A stretch of 64,000 nucleotides of DNA from Curvibacter microcysteis (GCF_028649455.1 NZ_JAQSIO010000003.1:618023-682022); one strand, 5' to 3'. Shown: positions 7,143 to 18,623, numbered from the stretch's first letter. Translations and numbers: made by a program. The notes: a model not told the origin generated them from the sequence alone.

Positions 7143-8132
7143 TCAGCGCAGGTGGCCCCAGAACAGCAGGGCATCGCGCTCATCCACCGACAGCGACACC
7201 GACGCCCCGACGGGCAACAACACCTTGGTCGCCACATGGCCAAATGGCAGGCCGGTCAACACGGGCACCTTGGTCTGCGTGCGCAGCCACTGCACCACGG
7301 TGTCGAACTTGAAGCCCTTGTCGTGTGGGGTCAGGCGGTAATCGGTGAACTGACCCAGCAGAATGGCTTTTTGCCGGTCCAGCACGCCCGCGTGCAGCAG
7401 CTGGGTCAGCAAGCGCTCGATGCGGTAGGGGTGCTCGTTGACATCCTCCAAAAAGAGCACGCCGCCCTTGGGGTTGGGCAGGTAGGGCGTGCCCACCAGG
7501 GAGGCCAGCACCGCCAAATTGCCCCCCCAGAGCTGGGCCTTCTTCAGGTCAAACGGGGCGACGCCGGGCAAGGCTGCCGCAGCGCTGCCTTTGCGCGGAC
7601 GCGGCAGCTCCCAGCCAGCCCCTTCGCCGTGGCCGGTGAACAAATCATCCAGGCAGGCCAGCATGATGTCATCGGGCTCCTCTTCGGTGCCCAGGTCGGC
7701 CCCCAGCGCCGGGCCGGACCACGTGATGGCGCCGGTCTTGGCGAGCAAAGCGTTTTGAAACGCCGTGAAGTCGCTCAGGCCGACAAACTCGGTCCCTTTT
7801 TCAACCGCCTTGGCCAGGGCCTTGTAGGGCAAACGGGGCAGCAAGCGGGTCAGGCCATAGCCCCCTCGCGAAATCAGGGCGATGTCCGCGCCGCTGGCGG
7901 CTGCCCGCGCGATCGCGGCCAAACGGGTCTCGTCGTCCCCGGCAAAGCGCATGTGGCCCGCCAAGGCGGCGCTGTCGACCTCGACCTGGTGGCCCAAGGC
8001 TTTGAGGCGCGCGATGCCACGCTTGAACGCGGCCTTGTCGCGCACCGCGCTGGAGGGCGAAAAGATGTAGATGTGCTTGGGGCCGTGGTGGTGGCCGCAC
8101 TGGGCGTGGTCGTGGTCGTGCTGGTCGGACAA
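7143..8132 (-). CDS. ldcA: Murein LD-carboxypeptidase (peptidase family S66)
   Basis: 329-residue cytoplasmic serine peptidase that removes the terminal D-alanine from recycled murein tetrapeptides. Expected S66 landmarks are present: the GGYG turn at 90-93, nucleophile S120 in FVGLSDFTAFQ, E229 in VLFLEDVNEHPYR and H299 in GLPFGHVATK. The start reads as TTG; there is no nearby in-frame ATG. The first 20 residues hold seven histidines and a cysteine (H5, H7, H9, C12, H14-H16, H20), an unusual metal-binding-like extension. The gene is 106 bp downstream of tadA on the same strand and shares its terminator. Confidence 0.92.
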   Translation of the reverse strand: MSDQHDHDHAQCGHHHGPKHIYIFSPSSAVRDKAAFKRGIARLKALGHQVEVDSAALAGHMRFAGDDETRLAAIARAAASGADIALISRGGYGLTRLLPRLPYKALAKAVEKGTEFVGLSDFTAFQNALLAKTGAITWSGPALGADLGTEEEPDDIMLACLDDLFTGHGEGAGWELPRPRKGSAAAALPGVAPFDLKKAQLWGGNLAVLASLVGTPYLPNPKGGVLFLEDVNEHPYRIERLLTQLLHAGVLDRQKAILLGQFTDYRLTPHDKGFKFDTVVQWLRTQTKVPVLTGLPFGHVATKVLLPVGASVSLSVDERDALLFWGHLR

Positions 8133-8237
8133 GGTGTTGACCCGCCAGGCCTTGCGCCCGGCGGCTCCAAAAAATGGACAAAAAATCAGCTGGCGTGGGG
8201 CCCTCGGTCTGCCAGCAGACCCGGGCCGGCTGGCGGC

Positions 8238-9970
<1,733 letters not shown>

Positions 9971-10093
9971 GGCGTTTGTCTGGGCGGTGCTGAAGGATCA
10001 AAGGCAAATTGAACATGGGCAGAGGTGATGAGCGTCGCTGTATTTTGCCCTGCTGGCAGAGCGCTCAGGGCCGACCAGGACGACATCGCCCCT

Positions 10094-11563
10094 TCAAGTC
10101 GCGCCCCCGCCCAGGGCCAGTGACAGGCTGACCTGGTTGCGCAGCTGCAGCAACTGGTTCTGCGCCCAAGCCACTTCGGCGGCTCGTCGGGTTTCTTGGG
10201 CGTCCAGCCACAGGCTCAGCGCCACGGCGCCCTGGCGGTAGCGCACTTCGTACAGCTGCTCGCTGCGCTGGCTGGCCAGCAAGGCGCCTGCCAAGGCTTC
10301 GCCCTGGCGGGCCAGGCTTTGGCGCGCGCTCAAGGTGTTTTCGACGTCGCCCAAGGCGGTGTACAGGGTCTGCCGAAAGCTCACCGCCGCGCTTTCGTAA
10401 TTTGTGCGCGCGATCGCGTTGTTGAGCTTTTGAGTGTTGAACTGCAAAAACGGCAAGCTCAGGCCCGCCCCCAACAAGGCATAGGGGTTGGCCAGCACGC
10501 TGCCCAGCGCGGCGCTGCTGCCCCCCAAAGCGCCCGTGAGGGTGAGTGGGGGGTAGTAGCTGGCCGCGGTGGCCTGGGCGCTGGCCAGGCTCTCGCGCAG
10601 CCGCATTTCGGCCGCGCGCAAATCGGGCCGCCGGGCCAACACCTGCACGGGCAGATCCGGGGCCACGGCGGGCATGGCCTGAGTCGGCAATTGGGCCGGC
10701 TCCTGCGGCAGCAGCTGGGCCAGGGTGGCGTCACCAGGGGCCGCATCAAACAACAGGGCCAAGGTGGTGCGGGCTTCCAGGCGCTGTTGCTCCAGATCGG
10801 TCAAGGTGGCGCGCTGGCTCAGCACACTGCGCTCGGCTTCGCTGGTTTCCAGGGCCGACACCGCGCCGGCGCGGTACTGCGCGCCAATCAGGTCGCGGGT
10901 GCGTTCGGCATAGGCCACGCTTTGCATGGCGCTGCGGATGCGCTGGTTGAGGTAGGCGATCTGCCAGTACTGGCGCACCACCGTGCCCGTCAGGCTCAGG
11001 GCGGTGTTTTGTCGGTCTTGCTCGGTGGCCTGGGCCTCCCAGTCGGCCACCTCGCTGAGCCGGGCCAAGCGGCCCCACAAATCGACCTCGTAGCTGACGG
11101 TGAGGTTGGCGCTGCTGCTGCGGGTGCTGCCAGAGGAGGTGCTGCCGCCGCTGTCCAAGGCGCGCTGGTTCTGGCTGCTGAGTCCAGCACTCACGCCGGG
11201 CACCTGGTTGCGCTGCGCGAGTTGGGACTGCAATTGGGCGCGCCGCAGCTTCAAGGCGGCCACCGCCAAGTCGGTGTTGCGTGCCAGGGCGGTGTTGACC
11301 AGGGCGTTGAGCTGGGGGTCGCCAAACGCCGTCCACCAGGGCTCCAGGGGCTGGCCCGAGGCACTTGGGGCCAGGGCCGCATCGGGCGCAAGCAGCGCCC
11401 CGCCCTGCCCCCATTGCGTGGGCAAAGCCGTGCTGGGAGCGGGCGCCACACTGGGCAGGCTGCTGCAGGCGCTGAGGCTCCAGGCCAGCGCCCAAATCAA
11501 CGCACGGGGCCGCCAGCGCAACTCGGTGCGGGTCGGGGTCAAAGAACGGGGGTGATCAGTCAT
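10094..11563 (-). CDS. NodT/OprM-family outer membrane efflux lipoprotein
   Basis: 489 residues from ATG 11563. A lipoprotein signal (hydrophobic 21-31, lipobox LSAC with C33) anchors it in the outer membrane. Two outer-membrane-factor repeats follow, recognisable from PWWTAFGDPQLNALV, NQRALDSGG, YEVDLWGRLARLSEVADWEAQA, RRPDLRAAEMRLRES, a second helical hairpin with YYPPLTLTG, and LSLALGGG at the end. It forms the trimeric exit duct. The gene is downstream of macA and macB with a 38-bp gap, so the three form a complete tripartite exporter for macrolide-like or peptide/lipid substrates. Confidence 0.93.
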   Translation of the reverse strand: MTDHPRSLTPTRTELRWRPRALIWALAWSLSACSSLPSVAPAPSTALPTQWGQGGALLAPDAALAPSASGQPLEPWWTAFGDPQLNALVNTALARNTDLAVAALKLRRAQLQSQLAQRNQVPGVSAGLSSQNQRALDSGGSTSSGSTRSSSANLTVSYEVDLWGRLARLSEVADWEAQATEQDRQNTALSLTGTVVRQYWQIAYLNQRIRSAMQSVAYAERTRDLIGAQYRAGAVSALETSEAERSVLSQRATLTDLEQQRLEARTTLALLFDAAPGDATLAQLLPQEPAQLPTQAMPAVAPDLPVQVLARRPDLRAAEMRLRESLASAQATAASYYPPLTLTGALGGSSAALGSVLANPYALLGAGLSLPFLQFNTQKLNNAIARTNYESAAVSFRQTLYTALGDVENTLSARQSLARQGEALAGALLASQRSEQLYEVRYRQGAVALSLWLDAQETRRAAEVAWAQNQLLQLRNQVSLSLALGGGAT

Positions 11564-11601
11564 GGAAATGCATTGCTCTGGCGGTGGGGTGGGCACAGGC
11601 C

Positions 11602-13680
11602 TCAATCACGGGCCAAGGCTTCAATCGGGTTGAGTCGGGCGGCGGCGCGCGCCGGCAGGAAGCCAAACACCACGCCAATCAGGGTGGAACAGACAAAGGC
11701 GGCGGCCATGGCCGTGGGCGAAAACGCGATCGTGAAGTTGCTGCTGAAATGGGTGAACAAGGCGCCAAAGCTCAAGGCGGCCAAGATGCCCAGCACCCCG
11801 CCAATCAGGCAAACCAGCACGGCTTCGATCAGAAACTGCTGCTGGATGTCGCTTTGCCGAGCCCCCACCGCCATGCGAACCCCAATCTCCCCGGTGCGCT
11901 CGGTGACACTGACCAGCATGATGTTCATCACGCCGATGCCGCCCACGATCAACGAAATCACCGCAATCGAGGACACCAGCAGGGTCAAGGTGCGGGTGGT
12001 GTTCTCAATGGTCTGGCGGATGCTGTCCGTGTTGAGCACATAAAAATCGACCCGGCCGTGGCGCCGTTCCATCAACTGGTTGATACCCTGCTCGGCGGCC
12101 GCCATGGGCGTGCCGTCGTCCACCCGCACGGTGATGCTGCGCAGGTAGCCCTGACCCATCAAGCGGCGCATGGCCGTGGTGTAGGGCACATACACATTGA
12201 GGCTTTCGGCATTGGGGCCGAAGCTGTCACGCTTGGCGGTGACGCCCACCACCGCCACGGGCATGCTGCCCAGCAGCAGCACCTGGCCCACCGGGTCGGT
12301 GTTGGGGAAGAGTTTTTTGCGCGCGTTCTCGTCGATCACCGCGACCTGGGCAATGCCCTGCACCGCCGCTGATCCAAAGGCCGTGCCCTGGGCCAGGGCC
12401 AGGCCTTTGACGCGGAAGTACTGCTCGCCCACACCACTGACTTGCACCGAGGCATCCACATTGCCGAAGCGCGCGGTCAGCGCGCTTTGCACATTGGGCG
12501 TCACGCTGTCGACATAGCTTTGCTCGCTCAAGGCGTCGGCGTCTTCAGGGCGCAGGGTCTGAATGCGGGCCGAGCGCGGGTCGCCAAAGCTGGTGCCCGA
12601 GTACACGTCGATGGTGTTGGTGCCGATGGCGCTGATGTTGGCCAGCACCTTTTGCCGCGAGCCCTCACCCAAGGCCACCACGGACACCACCGAGGCGATG
12701 CCGATGATGATGCCCAGCATGGTCAGCAAGGTGCGCAGCCGATGTGCGTTCATGGCCAGCAAGGCCATCTGAAAGGCCTCGCTGAAGCGGTCTGCCCACT
12801 GGCCCCAGGCCGCCCAACGCCCTGTGGGGCGGGGACGGGGCGCCGCAGACCAGGCCCGGTCATCCGCAAGGGCTGAAGCCAGTGAGGCCCGTCGGGTGTC
12901 TTGTAGTGCTTCGCCCGTTGGGTCTGGCGTGTTCACGCGGTCAGACACCACCACACCATCGCGCAGTTCGACAATGCGGCGTGCATGGCGCGCCACTTTC
13001 AGGTCATGGGTGACCAGGATGATGGTGTGGCCCTGTGCGTTGAGCTCGCCGAGGATCTTCATCACCTCGGCGCCAGACTGGGTGTCCAGGGCCCCGGTGG
13101 GCTCGTCGGCCAGGATCACGCTGCCGCCGTTCATGAGGGCCCGCGCAATCGACACCCGCTGCTGCTGGCCGCCTGAGAGCTTGCCGGGCACATGGTCGGT
13201 GCGACCCGCCAGGCCCAAGCGCTCCAGCAGGGCCAAAGCCCGGGCCTTGCGCTGGGAACGCCCATGGCCGGCATAAATCGCGGGCACCTCGACATTGGCG
13301 GCCGCCGACAAATCGCCCAGCAGGTGGTAGCGCTGGAAGATGAAGCCAAAGTGCTCGCGCCGCAGCGCCGCCAACTCGTCCGCCTGCAGGCTGCCCACCT
13401 CGCGACCGGCAATGCGGTAATGACCCCGGCTGGGCTGGTCCAGGCAGCCGATCAGGTTCATCAGCGTCGACTTGCCCGAGCCGGATTGGCCGACGATGGC
13501 GATCATCTCGCCAGCGGCCACGTCGAGCTGGATGTCCTTGAGCACCGCCAGGGTGCCCTCGCCCACCGTGAACTCACGCCAGACGCCCTGCAAGGACAGC
13601 AAGGGCCGCAGGTCCTTGTCGTCAGGCTTTGCCGTGCTGTGCAGGGGCTCGGAGGCCACGTTCATCGCTTCTGGCCCCAT
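11602..13680 (-). CDS. macB: MacB: fused ABC ATPase/permease of a tripartite efflux pump
   Basis: 692 residues from ATG 13680, which follows the macA stop by one base (ATG 13665 is the alternative). The N-terminal ATPase domain (about 25-250) has Walker [10 protein letters not shown], the signature LSGGQQQR, Walker [12 protein letters not shown] and the H-loop VTHD. An inner helix (near 320-345), a large periplasmic MacB core domain and three C-terminal helices with the [16 protein letters not shown]tsX motif complete it. It powers extrusion by mechanotransmission through MacA to the NodT duct. Complete and normal in length for MacB. Confidence 0.96.
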   Translation of the reverse strand: MGPEAMNVASEPLHSTAKPDDKDLRPLLSLQGVWREFTVGEGTLAVLKDIQLDVAAGEMIAIVGQSGSGKSTLMNLIGCLDQPSRGHYRIAGREVGSLQADELAALRREHFGFIFQRYHLLGDLSAAANVEVPAIYAGHGRSQRKARALALLERLGLAGRTDHVPGKLSGGQQQRVSIARALMNGGSVILADEPTGALDTQSGAEVMKILGELNAQGHTIILVTHDLKVARHARRIVELRDGVVVSDRVNTPDPTGEALQDTRRASLASALADDRAWSAAPRPRPTGRWAAWGQWADRFSEAFQMALLAMNAHRLRTLLTMLGIIIGIASVVSVVALGEGSRQKVLANISAIGTNTIDVYSGTSFGDPRSARIQTLRPEDADALSEQSYVDSVTPNVQSALTARFGNVDASVQVSGVGEQYFRVKGLALAQGTAFGSAAVQGIAQVAVIDENARKKLFPNTDPVGQVLLLGSMPVAVVGVTAKRDSFGPNAESLNVYVPYTTAMRRLMGQGYLRSITVRVDDGTPMAAAEQGINQLMERRHGRVDFYVLNTDSIRQTIENTTRTLTLLVSSIAVISLIVGGIGVMNIMLVSVTERTGEIGVRMAVGARQSDIQQQFLIEAVLVCLIGGVLGILAALSFGALFTHFSSNFTIAFSPTAMAAAFVCSTLIGVVFGFLPARAAARLNPIEALARD

Positions 13681-13681
13681 C

Positions 13682-14902
13682 TCACATCCCTGGTGGCGGG
13701 CGCATGCCACCACCCTGCGCCGGGCCAGGCGCATTGGCCGAGGCCTGGCCCAAGACCACCTTGTCGCCCTCGTTCAGGCCTTCAAGCACCTCGGCCGTGA
13801 TGTTGTTGTTGATGCCCACGCGGATGGGGCGGGGCTGCACCTGACCGTCGGCGCCCAGCACCTTGACCAGGTAACGGCCATCCGGCTGGCGTGCACTGAG
13901 CGCGCCCACCGGCACGGTCAATGCGCCCTTGGCCTGGCCGCGCACGATGCTGACCATGGCCGTCATCGAGATGCGCAGCTTGTTGTCGGGGTTGGGCACG
14001 TCGAACAAGCCGTTGTAATAGATGGCTGTCGCGCTGGTGGTGGAGCTGGTGCTGGACGAGCTGCTGGAACTGGTGCTGCTGCTGGTGGTGATGCTGTCGG
14101 TGGCCGGCTCGATGGTGCGCAAGGTGGTTTCGTAGCGCCGCTCGGGTTCACCCAGGATGGTGAAATACACGCGCTGGCCTGGCTTCACGCTGGTCACATC
14201 GGCCTCAGAGATGGAGGCTTTGACCGTCATGGTGTCCACCTTGGCGACGATGATGATGGTGGGCGTGGCTTGGTTGGCATTGACGGTGGTGCCCTCCTCG
14301 GTCACGACCGCCACCACTTGGCCGTCGATGGGCGAGGCGATGCGGGTGTAGCCCAGGTTGACGCGGGCCGTGTCCACCACCACCTTGGCCTGTTCGAGTT
14401 GAGCCCGCAGGGCCTCGACACTGGCCAGGCTGGTTTTGTAGCTGGCCAGGGCGGCCTCCAGGTCGGCTTGGGAGCTGGCCTCTGAAGCCCGCATCTGCTG
14501 CTGCCGCTTCAGCGCCAGTTCGGCTTGGTTCAAGGTGGCTTCTGCCGAGCGCAGCTGGGCCACCACGCTGGCCTGCGCCGCCTCGGCATTGCGCAAGGTG
14601 TTTTGCTGCGTCAGCGAGTCGATCTCGGCCACCAACTGGCCCTTGCTCACGGTGTCGCCCAGCTTGACCTTGAGCGATCGCACCTGGCCTGACACCTGGG
14701 CGCCAACACTGACCTGGCGATAGGCCTTGAGCGTGCCATTGGCCAACACCGTGTCTTCGATGTCGGCCCGGCGCACGGGGGCGGTGATGTAAGCAGGCGC
14801 CGCCGGAGGGGCGAAAAAGAGTTTTTGAGCACCGAAGATCACGGCACCCAGCAAGGCCACCCCCAGGACGGGGCGCACCCAGCGCTTGGCTTCTATGGAC
14901 AT
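13682..14902 (-). CDS. macA: MacA-like periplasmic adaptor (HlyD family)
   Basis: 406 residues. A single N-terminal membrane anchor (about 9-28) is followed by a lipoyl half-motif ([32 protein letters not shown]), a long alpha-hairpin (100-190), the second half-motif ([13 protein letters not shown]), beta-barrel and membrane-proximal domains. It links MacB to the outer membrane factor. An odd feature is a run of almost only Ser and Thr at about 267-289, inside the barrel/membrane-proximal part, encoded by AGC/ACC-rich DNA at 14033-14100. It is first in the operon macA-macB-nodT. Confidence 0.94.
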   Translation of the reverse strand: MSIEAKRWVRPVLGVALLGAVIFGAQKLFFAPPAAPAYITAPVRRADIEDTVLANGTLKAYRQVSVGAQVSGQVRSLKVKLGDTVSKGQLVAEIDSLTQQNTLRNAEAAQASVVAQLRSAEATLNQAELALKRQQQMRASEASSQADLEAALASYKTSLASVEALRAQLEQAKVVVDTARVNLGYTRIASPIDGQVVAVVTEEGTTVNANQATPTIIIVAKVDTMTVKASISEADVTSVKPGQRVYFTILGEPERRYETTLRTIEPATDSITTSSSTSSSSSSSTSSTTSATAIYYNGLFDVPNPDNKLRISMTAMVSIVRGQAKGALTVPVGALSARQPDGRYLVKVLGADGQVQPRPIRVGINNNITAEVLEGLNEGDKVVLGQASANAPGPAQGGGMRPPPGM

Positions 14903-14911
14903 GAATTCCCA

Positions 14912-14944
14912 ACAAAAAAGGCTGCTGGGAGTTTGGCAGCAGCA
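14912..14944 (-). terminator. Rho-independent terminator of the leftward Mrr-like gene
   Basis: Read leftward: GCTGCTG, nine-base loop, CAGCAGC, then C and six T residues. It ends the transcript from the gene at 15028-15951 and lies just upstream of macA. Confidence 0.8.
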
Positions 14945-15027
14945 TTTGACCGCCTCACGGCGGTTTGGTCGCCTGTTTGTAAAGTTGCAGAGCCCGGATG
15001 CGGGCTGGCAGAGTCCTGCTCAAGGCC

Positions 15028-15951
15028 TCAGGCCATCGGACGGCGGCCGGAACAGACCGGAAAACCGGCACAACCCCAGTAGGCTTCGCCACTGCGCGGC
15101 CCCTGCAGCTCATGGCGACGCAGCATGGGACGGCTGCATTGCGGGCAGGTGGGGCGCGGCGGCAGGCTCAGCCGGCGCACCCCTGGCAGGTTCTGGGTGG
15201 GCGGCAAACGCCTGATGTCCTGGCTGGGCGGCGGCACGTTCCGTGGGGGCCCCAGGCGTTCGGCCTCGTAGTCCCGCAGCAGCTGCTGCAAGGCGGCGCC
15301 GTCGAGCAAGGTGATGGCGCGGCTGCTGGCATAGGCCTTGGCGGCCGGGGTGAAGGCGCCAGTGGTGAAGGCCAGCCCCCCTTCGGCCCCGATGCCATCC
15401 ATGAGGAATTGAAGCTCACGCAAGACCTCCACACCGACCTTCAAGGACCGCCATTGCTGGGCGTGGAAGATGTATTTCTCGCCCTCCGACCACATGACCC
15501 ATTGGCTGCCCTCGTCCAGCCCGGAACTGTGCTCGTAGCCTTGCAGCGCATAGAGGCGAATCAACAGCACCTCCACCTCACGAGGGCGCAAGCGCACCAG
15601 CGCCTCGGTGTTGGGGTCACGCACCAAGGCGGCCAATTGCCGTTGTCGCCGCTGCCGCCCCCAAAAAGACAGTGCGGCCAGCAGCAAGCCCAACAAGGGC
15701 AAGGCCTGCATGAACCATGCGCCCCAGCCTTCCGCATGACGGGCCAGCCATTCGCTGCCAAGCCAGAGGTTTTCGACCGGAACCCCGGTGGCCAAATGAA
15801 GCGCCGCCGCTGACAGCAAGGTGAACAAGATGCCCACTGGCCAAGGCAGCACTGCAGCGCGATCCGCCCAGCGATGAAACAAAGCCACAGGGGGGCTGAA
15901 CATGGTTTGGAAGAGAGAAGGTAGGCTGGGGGTTGAATCCGGTGGGTCCAC
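15028..15951 (-). CDS. Membrane-anchored Mrr-type endonuclease-like protein, catalytic residues degenerate, with topoisomerase zinc finger
   Basis: 307 residues. Two membrane helices (about 37-55 and 80-97) precede an Mrr_cat-like domain (120-235): EVEVLLIRLYALQGY, then FHAQQW, KVGVEVLREL and GLAFTTGAFTPAAKAYA match the family order. In active Mrr nucleases the strand before KVG carries Q-x-K; here it reads H163-A-Q165, and the preceding acidic position falls in the non-acidic SQWVMW stretch. So nuclease activity is doubtful. The C-terminal 40 residues hold a four-cysteine topoisomerase-type zinc ribbon (CPQC...CAGFPVC) that could bind DNA. The gene is single, with its own terminator and a palindromic candidate operator upstream. 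Confidence 0.8.
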   Translation of the reverse strand: MDPPDSTPSLPSLFQTMFSPPVALFHRWADRAAVLPWPVGILFTLLSAAALHLATGVPVENLWLGSEWLARHAEGWGAWFMQALPLLGLLLAALSFWGRQRRQRQLAALVRDPNTEALVRLRPREVEVLLIRLYALQGYEHSSGLDEGSQWVMWSEGEKYIFHAQQWRSLKVGVEVLRELQFLMDGIGAEGGLAFTTGAFTPAAKAYASSRAITLLDGAALQQLLRDYEAERLGPPRNVPPPSQDIRRLPPTQNLPGVRRLSLPPRPTCPQCSRPMLRRHELQGPRSGEAYWGCAGFPVCSGRRPMA

Positions 15952-15972
15952 CGGAGACGGGTGTTAATGATA

Positions 15973-15998
15973 CATATGAATACATCGGTATCCATATG
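15973..15998. promoter_or_regulatory. Near-perfect 26-bp palindrome in a divergent promoter region
   Basis: CATATGAATAC (15973-15983) and GTATCCATATG (15988-15998) are reverse complements except one position, around ATCG. It lies 22 bp upstream of the Mrr-like gene in an AT-rich pocket and opposite the secreted-protein gene. It has the size and symmetry of a dimeric regulator site. Confidence 0.5.
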
Positions 15999-16187
15999 CC
16001 ACTTATCGAACAGAGTTGGCTTTCTGCCGAACGGCTTATAGGATCGCCAAGGGGTCGCGATAGCAAGGGCCCAAGCCTCACCGCCGTGGCTGGGGCTGAG
16101 CCCGACGCGCCTGCAACGCCTCCAGCCCAGGCATCACCCGCATCGCATCCCCTGCGGTGCCCTGTTTTCAAACAGAAGAGACCGACC

Positions 16188-17027
16188 ATGCGCCAACCCA
16201 TCCTTTTTTGTTTGAGCGTGCTGCTGCTGAGCAGCGCACAGGCCTTCATGCCCCAAGCCGGGGTTTGGATCGTGACGGCGGAAGAAAACGGCAAACCCGG
16301 GCGGGGCATGGGCATCGACGTGCAAAACGACATCTTTGCCATGCAGGTCTATGCCTACGACGACGATGGACGCCCCTCTTTCTTCACCGCTGTGGGCGCG
16401 TTGGCGGACAACCAGATCAGCACCGAGATGATGCGCCACGAGGGGGGCCCGTCCTTTGCCAGCGGCCCGCGCCAAGCGGTCACCGTGGGATCGGTGGGGC
16501 GTGTGTCACTGCGCTTCACCGATGCTTTGAGCGGCTTTGTGACCTTCCCGGGCGAGATGGAGAAAGCCATTTCACGCCTGAACTTTGGTTACGCAGCGAC
16601 AGCAGAGAACCTCAAAGGCGCCTGGGTGCTGACCACCTACACCCCCGAGGGCTGGGTGGCGGAGGTCCCTCTGCTGCAGGTCACCCAATCCTCCGGCACC
16701 AACGGCAACGGCCTGGTGGCCAGTGCCGACGGCCGCTATGGCTGCGAAAACCAAATCTCAGGCGCTTACGCGGGCAGCGTTTTGTGCGTCAAGTTGAACG
16801 CTCAAAACGCCTTGGAAAAAACCTATGTGTTCAAGAACAGCGTCAACGAAGGGGATGGCAATTGGTGGCCCGCTGGCAGCAACGTGGGCTATTCGCTGTA
16901 CGTGAGGCGATTGGTAAGCGCCTCCACCAGCTTCACCGGGCAACTGCGCAACCAGTTAGCGACAGCGGGCGTGTCGGCCATACAGGCCCACCTCAATGCC
17001 TTGGGGGCTCAAGCGGCCGCGCGCTGA
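16188..17027 (+). CDS. Secreted protein of unknown function
   Basis: 279 residues from ATG 16188, chosen because AGAAGAGA precedes it and a clear signal peptide follows (MRQPILFCLSVLLLSSAQA, cleavage near 19). The mature protein looks all-beta and carries two related stretches: GVWIVTAEENGKPGRG with YAYDDDGRPSFFTAVGAL, and later GAWVLTTYTPEGW with a tail of aromatic strands. Two cysteines (near 189 and 203) could pair. I recognise no enzyme motif. Similar G-x-W-x-x-x-x-E-x-G-x-P-G-R-G proteins are common as secreted unknowns in Comamonadaceae. The frame is open further upstream but that portion is not protein-like. Confidence 0.7.
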   Translation: MRQPILFCLSVLLLSSAQAFMPQAGVWIVTAEENGKPGRGMGIDVQNDIFAMQVYAYDDDGRPSFFTAVGALADNQISTEMMRHEGGPSFASGPRQAVTVGSVGRVSLRFTDALSGFVTFPGEMEKAISRLNFGYAATAENLKGAWVLTTYTPEGWVAEVPLLQVTQSSGTNGNGLVASADGRYGCENQISGAYAGSVLCVKLNAQNALEKTYVFKNSVNEGDGNWWPAGSNVGYSLYVRRLVSASTSFTGQLRNQLATAGVSAIQAHLNALGAQAAAR

Positions 17028-17092
17028 GGGCGGCGCTCGAAGTCAAGCGTCAGCGCGCAGAAGGTAGTCACACCCGCCACTCGGTCAGAGAC

Positions 17093-17110
17093 TAGGGAAA
17101 ACCCTATACT
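17093..17110 (+). promoter_or_regulatory. Inverted repeat overlapping a candidate -10 element
   Basis: TAGGG-AAAA-CCCTA (17093-17106) overlaps TATACT (17105-17110), one mismatch from the sigma-70 -10 consensus. No convincing -35 is present at the right distance, so an activator may be needed. It lies about 165 bp before the MFS gene, the only rightward gene it could serve. Confidence 0.4.
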
Positions 17111-17274
17111 CTCACCCTCCCCTGTGCCCGCCCTCTGCTCCCGGGTCGTGTCGCCATCGCCGACGCTGACCCGCCCATGCACCCCACCCCGGTGCTGTTG
17201 AACAGACCAGGCGCCCCCGCAAGACCTGCGGGCGGCTGTCGCACCTTGTTTGTTCCGACACCCTAGCCTTCTCC

Positions 17275-18579
17275 ATGACCGCACTCAACCCGACGCTGGC
17301 GGCGGCGCCCAGCCGTCCGCTCACCCGTTCCGACTACCAAACGCTGGCCCTGTCTGCCTTGGGCGGCACGCTGGAGTTTTACGACTTCGTCATCTACGTC
17401 TTTTTTGCCGCTGTCATCGGCGGTCTGTTCTTCCCGGTGGACATGCCAGACTGGCTGCGACAGCTGCAGACCTTTGGCATTTTTGCCGCCGGCTACCTGG
17501 CCCGCCCGGTGGGCGGCATCATCATTGCCCACTTTGGCGACAAGCTGGGCCGCAAGCGCATGTTCTCGCTGAGCATCTTCCTGATGGCCATGCCGACCCT
17601 GGTGATCGGCCTGTTGCCCACCTACGCCAGCATTGGCGTGGCCGCGCCCTTGCTGCTGCTGGCCATGCGTGTGCTGCAAGGCGCTGCGATTGGCGGCGAG
17701 ATGCCCGGGGCCTGGGTGTTTGTGGCCGAACATGTCCCGGCCAAGCACTACGGCCTGGCCGTGGGCACGCTGACCGCGGGCATCACCGGTGGCATCTTGC
17801 TGGGCTCGCTGGTAGCCATTGGGTTGAACCACCAATACAGCCCGGAAGAGGTGAGTGGCTTTGCCTGGCGCCTGCCTTTCATCCTGGGCGGTGTGTTCGG
17901 CATGGTGTCGGTCTACCTGCGCCGCTTTCTCCACGAAACCCCCGTCTTCCAGGAACTGGCCGAACGCCGCCATGTGGCCGCCGAGCTGCCCGTCAAAACC
18001 GTGCTGCGCGAGCACCGCGCCGCCTGCGTGCTGGTGGGCCTGCTGACCTGGGTGCTGTCGGCCGCGATCGTGGTGGTCGTGCTGATCACGCCCAACTACC
18101 TGCAAAAGGTGCACCACCTGCCGGCCACCCTGGCCCTGGAAGCCAATGCCGTGGCCACCCTGATGCTGACCCTGGGCTGCGTGCTCGTGGGCTGGGCCAA
18201 CGACCGCTTTGGCACGCGCCCCGTCATGCTGGTGGGCTTTGCCGGCCTGTTGCTGAGCAGCGCTCTTTTCTACACCAGCCTGCCGGGCACACCCAGCAGC
18301 CTGGTCTGGCATTACGGCCTGACGGGCTTGTTTGTGGGCATCATCGCCATCGTGCCCATCGTGGGGGTGCGGGCCTTCCCGGCGCCGGTGCGCTTCACCG
18401 GCTTGTCCTTTGCCTACAACATGGCGTACGCGATTTTTGGCGGCCTGACCCCCATCATCCTGACCACCTGGCTGCAAAAAGACGTGCTGGCCCCAGCCTA
18501 TTACGTGGGCGCGTTGGCTGCACTGGGCTTTGCCCTGGGCTGGCTGCCGATGTCGCGCCGGGGCTTCGTGGCGCGCTGA
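17275..18579 (+). CDS. MFS transporter, metabolite:H+ symporter family
   Basis: 434-residue secondary transporter with about twelve membrane helices. The metabolite:H+ symporter branch is shown by GGTLEFYDFVIYVFF in helix 1, RPVGGIIIAHFGDKLGRKRMF between helices 2 and 3, RVLQGAAIGGEMPGAWVFVAEH in helix 4-5 and RRFLHETPVFQEL after helix 6. Relatives carry dicarboxylates, shikimate, proline/betaine or aromatic acids; the substrate cannot be named. The gene is monocistronic, preceded by a 247-bp non-coding stretch with an inverted repeat and a -10-like element, and convergent with sbcC. Confidence 0.9.
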   Translation: MTALNPTLAAAPSRPLTRSDYQTLALSALGGTLEFYDFVIYVFFAAVIGGLFFPVDMPDWLRQLQTFGIFAAGYLARPVGGIIIAHFGDKLGRKRMFSLSIFLMAMPTLVIGLLPTYASIGVAAPLLLLAMRVLQGAAIGGEMPGAWVFVAEHVPAKHYGLAVGTLTAGITGGILLGSLVAIGLNHQYSPEEVSGFAWRLPFILGGVFGMVSVYLRRFLHETPVFQELAERRHVAAELPVKTVLREHRAACVLVGLLTWVLSAAIVVVVLITPNYLQKVHHLPATLALEANAVATLMLTLGCVLVGWANDRFGTRPVMLVGFAGLLLSSALFYTSLPGTPSSLVWHYGLTGLFVGIIAIVPIVGVRAFPAPVRFTGLSFAYNMAYAIFGGLTPIILTTWLQKDVLAPAYYVGALAALGFALGWLPMSRRGFVAR

Positions 18580-18591
18580 AGCCCACCACGC

Positions 18592-18614
18592 GGGCCGGGC
18601 GCCCTGCCCGGCCC
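18592..18614. terminator. GC-rich hairpin between convergent genes
   Basis: GGGCCGGGC (18592-18600) and GCCCGGCCC (18606-18614) form a nine-pair stem with a five-base loop in the 44-bp space between the MFS gene and sbcC. There is no T run, but the position suits a two-way transcription barrier. Confidence 0.5.
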
Positions 18615-18623
18615 AGCCCGCGC

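Noticed and set aside
15933..16187. 85-codon N-terminal extension of the secreted protein
   Set aside because: The extension is not protein-like, covers the palindromic operator, and a proper signal peptide with ribosome site begins at 16188.
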